DNA of 55,928 nt, taken from NCBI GenBank assembly GCA_031292015.1, contig JARLHY010000171.1:1-55928 (forward strand), in the 5' to 3' direction. Made by a program: the position numbers and the translations under genes. A model generated the notes under the pieces. The model had not been told where the DNA came from, did no database searches, and saw nothing but the letters and a program-made list of their open reading frames with translations. The DNA comes from Negativicutes bacterium (GTDB taxonomy: Bacteria; Bacillota_C; Negativicutes; Sporomusales_B; JARLHX01). This document shows, in pieces, positions 50,531-55,928 of the stretch; position 1 is the stretch's first letter; each line of letters starts with the position of its first letter.

Positions 50531-51697
50531 TCAGGGATTTATTTTTTCACGGAAGACCTGTTTGCCGTTCTTTATCTCAATCACTACAGCGCTTTTGACT
50601 GGATTATGCTGGGCGTCAAATGTAATCAAGCCGGAAACAGCCGGGAAGTCTTTGGTTTGCGCCAGGGCTTCCTTGATTTTTTCCGGTGCGGCGCTGTTTG
50701 CCCGCTTGATGGCATCAATCACGAGGGATGCGGCATCATAGCCGAGGGCGGCCTGCATATCAGGATCTTCGCCGTATTCTTTCTTGTACGCCTCAGCGAA
50801 CTTCAGCGCCGCAGGATCTTTGTCGTCGATGGAATAGTGGGTGCTGAAGAAGACATTGTTCAAGACATCCGGGCTGCCGGCAATTTCCACCAACTTGGGG
50901 GAATCCAGCCCGTCGCCGCCCAGAATCGGCACGTTCAGTCCAAGTTCACGGGCTTGCTTGGCAATCTTGCCGCCTTCTTCGATATAGGCCGGCAGAAAGA
51001 TGACATCAGGGTTGGTGGCCTTAATCTTGGTCAAGGTTGCCCGGAAATCCTGATCCTTCTGAAGATAAGCTTCCTTGGCGACAATGGTGCCGCCGGACTT
51101 GACGAAGGACTCTTCGAAATACTGGGCCAGCCCTTTGGCGTAGTCGGAGCTATTGTCGATATAAATTGCGGCCGTTTTGGCTTTCAGGCTTTTTGTCGCG
51201 AAACTGGCCATGACTGTTCCCTGGAAGGGATCGATAAAGCAGGCCCGGAAGGCGAAGTCGTTCAGTTTGCCGTTTTCAAATGTCACCCGGGGGTTCGTGG
51301 AAATAGGGCTGACAAAAGGAATTTTGTTGGCATGGGCGATCGGTGAACCGGCCAACGTATTGGAACTGGCTATGGCGCCGACAATGGCCACCACCTTGTC
51401 CTGGGTGATCAGTTTGGTTACCGCGTTCGCGGCTTCGGAAGGTTCTGATTTGTTATCGGCAATCACGAAATTAATCTGTTTGCCAAGGACCCCGCCGGCG
51501 GCGTTTGCTTGTTTAAAAGCCAATTTGGCGCCGTTAGTCGAGGATTTGGCATAAGAAGCAATGCTGCCGGTCACTTCATAATTCCCGCCAATTTTGATTT
51601 CATTGGAAACTGAACCGGAACCGCAACCTGCCAAGCCAACGGAAATACCTGCGATGATCAGGCCTGTGACGAAGAGTACCCAACTTCTTTTTAACAT
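50531..51697 (-). CDS. Branched-chain amino acid type ABC substrate-binding lipoprotein (LivK-like)
   Basis: A 388-residue exported protein. The signal peptide ends in the lipobox VGLAGC, then a periplasmic-binding fold of type I: IKIGGNYEVTGSIASYAKSSTNGAKLAFKQANAAGG, VVAIVGAIASSNTLAGSPIA, and VIFLPAYIEEGGKIAKQAREL. Ligands are usually branched-chain amino acids, amides or aromatic acids. No permease or ATPase of this type is nearby, so it is an orphan binding protein that must use a transporter encoded elsewhere. ATG at 51697 lies 9 bases after GGGAG; an upstream ATG at 51706 abuts that site. A terminator-bearing leader precedes it. Confidence 0.9.
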   Translation of the reverse strand: MLKRSWVLFVTGLIIAGISVGLAGCGSGSVSNEIKIGGNYEVTGSIASYAKSSTNGAKLAFKQANAAGGVLGKQINFVIADNKSEPSEAANAVTKLITQDKVVAIVGAIASSNTLAGSPIAHANKIPFVSPISTNPRVTFENGKLNDFAFRACFIDPFQGTVMASFATKSLKAKTAAIYIDNSSDYAKGLAQYFEESFVKSGGTIVAKEAYLQKDQDFRATLTKIKATNPDVIFLPAYIEEGGKIAKQARELGLNVPILGGDGLDSPKLVEIAGSPDVLNNVFFSTHYSIDDKDPAALKFAEAYKKEYGEDPDMQAALGYDAASLVIDAIKRANSAAPEKIKEALAQTKDFPAVSGLITFDAQHNPVKSAVVIEIKNGKQVFREKINP

Positions 51698-51762
51698 TCT
51701 TGCCATCTCCCTCAAAATAATCAAATAAAATACACTGGGCCACATATACCTCCTTCACGGCC

Positions 51763-51838
51763 CGGTGCCAATCAAAAAAGGCTAAGCAAAATCTCCCTCA
51801 TGGAGAGATCACTTAGCCTTCAGTCTTCTGATTGGCAT
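51763..51838 (-). promoter_or_regulatory. Leader attenuator of the LivK-like gene
   Basis: On the minus strand AAGGCTAAG..TCTCTCC pairs with GGGAGA..CTTAGCCTT and runs into six T residues, a full intrinsic terminator lying before the gene. Outer arms TGCCAATCA and TGATTGGCA can pair around it, so the leader could switch between forms. The ligand or factor is unknown. Confidence 0.6.
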
Positions 51839-51860
51839 AGTTTAGTTTTTGTATACAATG

Positions 51861-51889
51861 ATTATAAATCAAGAAACTGTCAAACGCAA
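51861..51889 (-). promoter_or_regulatory. Sigma-A promoter of the LivK-like gene
   Basis: On the minus strand TTGCGT (51889-51884), 17-base spacer, TATAAT (51866-51861). The -10 is perfect; the -35 matches TTG only. The transcript would begin shortly before the attenuator. Confidence 0.6.
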
Positions 51890-52048
51890 CTAAAAAATAC
51901 GTTCTCAAAGGACAAAAGGTATAATGTATTGACCGGGCGGACATTAGCATGCCTGGCGAATCGCCGAGCTAACGGGGTAACGAAAAGCGCCTATTATTGA
52001 AAGGCAGTGACAGGCTATTAAAAAACTGGCGAAGGATCGAAAAAATGG

Positions 52049-52077
52049 TTGACATCGCCAGGGGAGTGTGCTAAATT
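52049..52077 (+). promoter_or_regulatory. Sigma-A promoter of the nifB group
   Basis: TTGACA at 52049-52054, 17-base spacer, TAAATT at 52072-52077. It faces the nifB leader. Confidence 0.65.
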
Positions 52078-52090
52078 ATACACAATATCA

Positions 52091-52172
52091 AATTCCGGCT
52101 GATTGGTACGCTGAAGGCCAGAGGATGTGTATTCACACTCTCTGGCCTTTTTGTTTCCGCTGATTCGGAATT
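52091..52172 (+). promoter_or_regulatory. nifB leader: terminator hairpin within an outer stem
   Basis: AAGGCCAGAG (52114-52123) pairs with CTCTGGCCTT (52140-52149), with inner GTGT/ACAC, and is followed by TTTTTGTTT: a strong terminator upstream of the gene. AATTCCG (52091-52097) and CGGAATT (52166-52172) can form an enclosing stem. The layout and the CTGAAGGCYA sequence resemble the divergent LivK leader. Premature termination relieved by a signal is inferred. Confidence 0.6.
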
Positions 52173-52223
52173 CCAGACACCGGAGTAGTCAATTCAATAC
52201 TCAGTTCGCCCACTGGACAACTG

Positions 52224-52259
52224 GAGGCCAAACATCCCTGCAAAGGGATTTTTGGCCTC
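52224..52259 (+). promoter_or_regulatory. Second terminator-like hairpin in the nifB leader
   Basis: GAGGCCAAA..ATCCC pairs with GGGAT..TTTGGCCTC, with a T-run inside the 3' arm and TTGTCATTTTCC after it. It ends about 22 bases before the nifB ribosome site, so it could attenuate transcription. Confidence 0.5.
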
Positions 52260-52293
52260 TTGTCATTTTCCTAAGCAAAAGGGAGGGAAATCG

Positions 52294-53190
52294 ATGAGCT
52301 TGTGCACAGCCGCTTCCAGCAGCCACAATTATGACCACCTGATCAAAAAACATCCCTGCTTCAACGGAGAAGCCCACGCCAAATTCGGCCGCATCCATCT
52401 GCCGGTCAGCCCTGCCTGCAACATCCGCTGCCGCTTTTGTCAGCGCGGCTTTAACAAGTCGGAGCATCGTCCCGGCGTGAGTGCCGGGCTGCTCAAACCG
52501 GAAGAGGCGCTGGAAACGGTAGAAAAAGCCCTGCAGCTGTGCCCGCAGATCACGGTGGTGGGAATCGCCGGTCCCGGCGACACGCTGGCCACCGATCACG
52601 CGCTGGAAGCCTTCCGTCTAATCCACGTCCACCATCCGGAATTGATCAACTGCCTGAGCACCAACGGGCTGCTGCTCAGAGACAAGGCGGAGGCGCTGGT
52701 CGAAGCTGGCGTGAGGACGGTCACCGTTACAGTCAACGCCGCAGAATCTTCGACCCTGACTAAAATCATATCCCATATCAACTACAATGGCCAGTACATG
52801 ACCGGGGAAATGGCGGCGCGTTACCTGCTGCTCGGTCAGGTGGCAGGCATCCGGAAAGCCGCCGATTTGGGTATAGCCGTAAAAGTTAACACCGTGCTGA
52901 TCCCCGGCGTCAACGACCGGGAAATCGGCGACATCGCCAAACTGGTATCGAAGCTGGGCGCCGAATTTATCAATATTATCCCGCTCATTCCCCAGCACGA
53001 GTTCAGAGACGTTGCCCCGCCCAGCTGCCAACAGATCAACATCGCCCGGGAGGCCGCCGAAGCGTATCTGCCTGTCTTCCGTCATTGCCGGCAGTGCCGG
53101 GCCGACGCCTGCGGCATTCCGGGTGCGGAAACCGACTTGGCGGATAAACTCTACGGGACCAGGTTCCAGAACACATTTTCCCATGGCTGA
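52294..53190 (+). CDS. nifB: NifB-like radical SAM cluster-assembly protein
   Basis: A 298-residue protein opening with the NifB signature HPCFNGEAHAKFGRIHLPVSP and the radical SAM motif CNIRCRFC (C42, C46, C49), followed by GIAGPGDTLAT and a C-terminal C..CRADACGIPG. NifB fuses two 4Fe-4S clusters with a carbide to form NifB-co, the core of nitrogenase-type cofactors. It lacks the fused NifX domain; a separate NifX-like gene follows. ATG at 52294 lies 6 bases after GGGAGGG; an in-frame TTG at 52252 lies inside a leader hairpin and is rejected. Its presence means the downstream enzyme probably uses a complex Fe-S-C cluster. Confidence 0.93.
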   Translation: MSLCTAASSSHNYDHLIKKHPCFNGEAHAKFGRIHLPVSPACNIRCRFCQRGFNKSEHRPGVSAGLLKPEEALETVEKALQLCPQITVVGIAGPGDTLATDHALEAFRLIHVHHPELINCLSTNGLLLRDKAEALVEAGVRTVTVTVNAAESSTLTKIISHINYNGQYMTGEMAARYLLLGQVAGIRKAADLGIAVKVNTVLIPGVNDREIGDIAKLVSKLGAEFINIIPLIPQHEFRDVAPPSCQQINIAREAAEAYLPVFRHCRQCRADACGIPGAETDLADKLYGTRFQNTFSHG

Positions 53191-53232
53191 CGAAAGCCGA
53201 ACGATCCAGAGGGCATACAAGGAGGCGTTAGT

Positions 53233-53598
53233 ATGGCGTTTCGGGTGGCGGTGGCCAGCAGCGACGGCAAATTTATCAACCAGCACTTCGGCCGGGCTCA
53301 GGCCTTCCTGATTTACGAACTGAATGAAGGCGATAGCGAAGGATTCCGGTTTGTCGAACGGCGTGAAACAAAGCCGCCCTGCTCCTACCAGCAGCATGAC
53401 GATGATTTGCTGACCGCCGCGGCAGCCCTGGTTTCCGACTGCCGGACGGTTCTGGTCAGCCAGATCGGACCGGGGGCGGTTCAGGCGCTGGCGGCCCACG
53501 GGGTAAACGCCCTGGAAGCGCCGGCCTTCATTGACGAAGCTTTAGCCAAACTGGGCAAAACCATTCAGCGTTTTCCCAAGCTGAAAATCAACGGATGA
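53233..53598 (+). CDS. NifX/NafY-like cofactor-binding protein
   Basis: A 121-residue single-domain protein of the dinitrogenase iron-molybdenum cofactor family. FRVAVASSDGKFINQHFGRAQ at the start is the typical first strand and loop with the conserved HFGR, and VLVSQIGPGAVQALAAHGVNALEAP matches the later strand region. These proteins carry NifB-co or related clusters between assembly proteins. It follows nifB by 42 bases with GGAGG upstream of its ATG, so the two act together. Confidence 0.9.
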   Translation: MAFRVAVASSDGKFINQHFGRAQAFLIYELNEGDSEGFRFVERRETKPPCSYQQHDDDLLTAAAALVSDCRTVLVSQIGPGAVQALAAHGVNALEAPAFIDEALAKLGKTIQRFPKLKING

Positions 53599-53690
53599 GC
53601 CTGCGTCCATCCGGCGGTGCAAGAAATGTATCAGCAGGCGCGAGTTTCTTGGCTATCCGGCGTTAAGCAAGGCGGAAGGAGGAACCGAAA

Positions 53691-54023
53691 ATGTCGGTCA
53701 TGATTGTCGGCGCCGATCATCTGGGCAGTATCGAGAAGAGTTTGCATGAACACGGCTTCACCGATATCGAACACATCCGCGGTAGGAACACCGCCGACCG
53801 CAAAAAATTCAACATCCCGCAGGCCACCCGGCTTATCGTCGTTCTCACCGACTATATCAATCATTCCACCGCCAGAAACGTCAAAGAGAAGGCAAAGGAG
53901 CGAGGGGTGCCGATGGTTTTCGCCAAACGGTCCTGGTGTTCGCTGTACGAACAACTGAAGAAATGCGGGGTAACTAAAACAGAAAAGCCGGCGAATAAAC
54001 AAGACAGCTTGTGCCGTAGCTAA
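53691..54023 (+). CDS. DUF2325 protein
   Basis: A 110-residue protein of the DUF2325 family: VMIVGADHLGSIEKSLHEHGFTDIEHIRGR at the start, LIVVLTDYINHSTARNVKEKAKERGVPMVFAKRS in the middle. The family has a Rossmann-like core; its biochemical role is not established. Members occur near nitrogenase-type and metal-related genes. Two cysteines (CSLYEQLKKC) near the end could bind metal. It lies between the nifX-like and nifH-like genes in one run. GGAGGA precedes the ATG. Confidence 0.85.
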   Translation: MSVMIVGADHLGSIEKSLHEHGFTDIEHIRGRNTADRKKFNIPQATRLIVVLTDYINHSTARNVKEKAKERGVPMVFAKRSWCSLYEQLKKCGVTKTEKPANKQDSLCRS

Positions 54024-54039
54024 AGAAAGGGAGATGACT

Positions 54040-54915
54040 GTGGCAAACAAGATTAAACAGATCGCAATTTACGGAAAAGGCGGCATCGGAAAGTCGACGA
54101 CGACCTCAAACATCAGTGCCGCGCTGGCGGCCTCGGGCTATAAAGTAATGCAGGTTGGCTGCGACCCCAAGAGCGACTCCACCAACACCCTGCGGGGCGG
54201 CACCTATATTCCCACGGTGCTGGACACCATCCGCGAAGGCAAAAATGTCAAACCGGCGGATGTCGTCTTCGAGGGTTTCCGTGGTGTATACTGCGTGGAG
54301 GCCGGCGGCCCGGCCCCGGGAGTGGGCTGCGCCGGGCGCGGGATCATCACCGCCGTTCAACTGCTGAAAAGTCTCAAGGTCTATGAAGACCTTGATCTGG
54401 ACTATGTTATCTACGACGTGCTCGGCGACGTAGTCTGCGGCGGCTTTGCGGTGCCCATCAGGGAAGGAATCGCCGAACACGTCTTTACGGTTTCCTCAGC
54501 CGACTTTATGGCGATTTACGCCGCCAACAACCTGTTCAAAGGCATCAAAAAGTATTCGAATTCCCGGGGAGCTTTGCTGGGAGGGGTGATCGCCAATTCC
54601 ATCAGCGCCCCCTACGCCAGGCAGATCGTCGACGACTTTGTCGCCCGGACCGAGACTCAGGTGCTGGGCTACGTGCCCCGCTCGGTCACGGTGACCCAGA
54701 GTGAACTGCAAGGCAAGACGACCATCGAAGCCTTTCCCGAATCGGCTCAGGCTCAGGTTTACCGCGAACTGGCCGAAAAGATCGCCAGGCACGAGGAGTC
54801 AAAAGTTCCGGCGCCATTGGAAATCGAGGAACTCCGCGACTGGGCTGCGAAGTGGGCCGACAATCTGGTGGCACTGGAGACCGGCGAAGTCCGGAGCGCC
54901 GCCCAGAATATATAG
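54040..54915 (+). CDS. NifH-like nitrogenase-superfamily reductase (Fe protein)
   Basis: A 291-residue ATP-dependent reductase. The P-loop is IAIYGKGGIGKST at the start; the two cluster cysteines are in GPAPGVGCAGRG and YDVLGDVVCGGFAVP; and FMAIYAANNLFKGIKKYSNS follows. The dimer would hold one 4Fe-4S cluster and pass electrons to a NifDK-type partner. The region around GCAGRG is close to true NifH, but the second half (QVLGYVPRSVTVTQSELQGKTTIEAFPES) and a longer acidic C-terminus differ, which fits a nitrogenase-like group IV protein better than NifH. GTG at 54040 is chosen because AAGGGAG lies 6 bases upstream; ATG at 54034 abuts that site. No nifDK is in the window. Confidence 0.87.
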   Translation: MANKIKQIAIYGKGGIGKSTTTSNISAALAASGYKVMQVGCDPKSDSTNTLRGGTYIPTVLDTIREGKNVKPADVVFEGFRGVYCVEAGGPAPGVGCAGRGIITAVQLLKSLKVYEDLDLDYVIYDVLGDVVCGGFAVPIREGIAEHVFTVSSADFMAIYAANNLFKGIKKYSNSRGALLGGVIANSISAPYARQIVDDFVARTETQVLGYVPRSVTVTQSELQGKTTIEAFPESAQAQVYRELAEKIARHEESKVPAPLEIEELRDWAAKWADNLVALETGEVRSAAQNI

Positions 54916-54975
54916 ACGCGGGAGGCAACCGGTTCAGATGATCACCTCCATGAATAGTGAGAAAGGGAGGCTCAA

Positions 54976-55863
54976 ATGGCTACGCAGGACAGAAACGTAA
55001 TGATTGACGCCGTGAAAGGGCCACCTAAGATAGTGGCAAGCAATATCAGCAAAATTTACAAAGTCAAGCAGGAAGGCAGCGACAGCCTGGCGGACTTCTA
55101 CGCCTTACAGCAGGTCAGCCTGACGGTGGTGGAGGGGGAATTCCTGACCATCGTCGGACCGTCCGGCTGCGGCAAATCGACCTTTCTGGACATGATTGCC
55201 GGCCTCAGTTTTGCCACCTCCGGCGATATCCATATCGACGGCAAACGCATCACCGGCCCGGCCCTGGACCGGGGTATCGTGCTGCAGGGTTACGCGCTTT
55301 TTCCCTGGCGGACTGTCCGGGAAAACGTCGAATTCGGGCTGGAAATAAAGAAAATCAAACCCAAAGAACGGGCCGAGATCAGCGAACGCTACCTCGACCT
55401 GGTGGGATTAAAAGCGTTTAAGGACAGATATCCTTATGAACTTTCCGGCGGCATGAAACAGCGGGTGGCTATCGCCCGGGCGCTGGCCTACGATCCGGAA
55501 GTGCTGCTCATGGATGAACCGTTCGCGGCTCTGGACGCCCAGACCCGCGAGGTGCTGCAGGAAGAGCTGCTGAACATCTGGGAGAAGACGAAAAAAACCA
55601 TTATCTTTGTTACCCACAGCATCGACGAGGCCGTTTTTCTGGCCGACCGGGTGGCGGTAATGACCGCTAATCCCGGCACCATCAAGACCATCCTGAAAGT
55701 CGATCTGAAGCGGCCGCGGCAGGCCTCCCGGGCGTCGGCCGAATTCGGCTGGATCCGCCACAAGGTATGGGAACTTCTGTACGGCGGCCCTGGCGGGAGT
55801 ACCGAAAAACAGGGCCAGTCGCCCGATGTGGCCGATGCCATTTCGTCGGCAGCGGTGTTATAG
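54976..55863 (+). CDS. ABC transporter ATP-binding protein, SsuB/TauB/NrtD-like
   Basis: A 295-residue ATPase with Walker A GPSGCGKST near residue 58, Q-loop LQGYALFPWRTVREN near 100, signature LSGGMKQRVAIARAL near 156, Walker B VLLMDEPFAALDAQTR and the H-loop FVTHSIDEAVFLADRV. The family energises uptake of nitrate, sulfonates, taurine, thiamine precursors and similar small anions. It lies 60 bases after the nifH-like gene on the same strand with GGGAGG before its ATG. The permease and binding protein are probably just past the window edge. Being inside the nif-like run suggests it imports the substrate, or a metal ligand, for the nitrogenase-like enzyme. Confidence 0.9.
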   Translation: MATQDRNVMIDAVKGPPKIVASNISKIYKVKQEGSDSLADFYALQQVSLTVVEGEFLTIVGPSGCGKSTFLDMIAGLSFATSGDIHIDGKRITGPALDRGIVLQGYALFPWRTVRENVEFGLEIKKIKPKERAEISERYLDLVGLKAFKDRYPYELSGGMKQRVAIARALAYDPEVLLMDEPFAALDAQTREVLQEELLNIWEKTKKTIIFVTHSIDEAVFLADRVAVMTANPGTIKTILKVDLKRPRQASRASAEFGWIRHKVWELLYGGPGGSTEKQGQSPDVADAISSAAVL

Positions 55864-55928
55864 TCTTCGACAAACTGCGAATAAACGACAAAGACCGATC
55901 AGTTCACTGAAGGTGAGGGGAATCCAGA
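55864..55928 (+). other. Intergenic end of window with a ribosome site for the next gene
   Basis: No terminator follows the ABC ATPase. AAGGTGAGGGG at 55911-55921 looks like a ribosome binding site, so another gene of the same operon should start within a few bases of the window end. Confidence 0.5.

Larger units (their letters stand above)
51698..52293. other. Divergent regulatory region between the LivK-like gene and nifB
   Basis: About 600 bases holding two outward-facing promoters (minus 51861-51889, plus 52049-52077), each followed by a leader with an intrinsic terminator nested in an outer stem, and a second terminator-like hairpin close to nifB. No gene is convincing here; a 66-codon open frame at 51800-52000 has no ribosome site and crosses the promoter. 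Confidence 0.75.

Noticed and set aside
50489..51346. 285-codon open frame on the plus strand
   Set aside because: Opposite the LivK-like gene, which has a lipobox and family motifs; it begins within that gene's terminator hairpin.
51800..52000. 66-codon open frame on the plus strand
   Set aside because: It crosses the attenuator and promoter of the LivK-like gene and lacks a ribosome site.
52294..54915. Standard nitrogen-fixation cluster
   Set aside because: NifB and a NifH-like protein alone do not show nitrogen fixation. The second half of the NifH-like protein and the ABC ATPase in the run are unlike a usual nif operon, and no nifDKEN is visible.
1..55928. Mobile elements, phage genes, CRISPR arrays, tRNA or rRNA genes
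   Set aside because: No transposase, integrase, phage structural gene, regularly spaced repeat array or tRNA/rRNA-like sequence was recognised on either strand.

Overview
The window reads as one chromosomal stretch of a strictly anaerobic, methyl-group-using acetogen. It is GC-rich and densely packed, with strong GGAGG ribosome binding sites and frequent 1 to 8 base overlaps between genes. The evidence is a full set of genes linking methyl donors to tetrahydrofolate (THF) C1 metabolism: corrinoid proteins, URO-D-type methyltransferases, a corrinoid reductive activator, HdrCBA, MvhD-like, MetV, MetF, FolD and formate-THF ligase. Gene style and content suggest a Sporomusa-like Firmicute (Negativicutes). 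That placement is an inference; no rRNA is present to confirm it. No insertion sequence, prophage, tRNA, rRNA or CRISPR array was seen.

Layout. (1) 1-7626: a catabolic operon with a molybdopterin-binding-like protein, the lower meta-cleavage trio (2-oxopent-4-enoate hydratase, acylating acetaldehyde dehydrogenase, 4-hydroxy-2-oxovalerate aldolase), a UbiD-type decarboxylase, a creatinase-like M24 protein without metal ligands and a BenE-type benzoate transporter. (2) 7842-13371: a soluble chemotaxis-like sensor, a PrpR-N sigma-54 activator, and a sigma-54 promoter driving a DASS anion transporter, an amidohydrolase and an ABM-domain protein. (3) 13533-16997: metA on the minus strand with a structured leader, then a chagasin-like inhibitor and three small or unknown membrane proteins. 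(4) 17744-27179: a sigma-54-driven operon with methyltransferase, MFS transporter, second methyltransferase, corrinoid protein and TRAP transporter, followed by a PAS-type sigma-54 activator. (5) 27320-42649: the C1 core, with corrinoid activator, MetH-activation-like protein, PocR/AraC regulator, corrinoid protein, hdrCBA, mvhD-like, metV, metF, corrinoid protein, methyl-THF methyltransferase, folD and fhs. (6) 42788-49018: a third sigma-54 activator and promoter driving a third methyltransferase, an MFS transporter and a LarA-like protein. (7) 49765-51697: a lower-GC methyltransferase and an orphan LivK-type lipoprotein. (8) 52294-55863: nifB, a nifX-like gene, a DUF2325 gene, a nifH-like gene and an ABC ATPase, running off the right edge.

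How the genes fit together. A methylated substrate would enter by the MFS or TRAP transporters. A URO-D-type methyltransferase would move its methyl group to a corrinoid protein. The MtvA-like enzyme would pass it to THF, and methyl-THF would be oxidised through MetVF-Hdr-MvhD, FolD and Fhs, or used for acetyl-CoA synthesis. The RACo-like protein would reactivate oxidised corrinoids.

Control is notable. Three sigma-54 promoters each have an inverted repeat 112 to 117 bp upstream, and three bacterial enhancer-binding proteins (EBPs) lie beside the units they probably control. Three copies of a palindromic noncoding element and several terminator-containing leaders also occur. The best candidate for an undescribed system is the nitrogenase-like locus at the right edge, which has NifB and a NifH-like reductase but no catalytic NifDK-type genes within the window.
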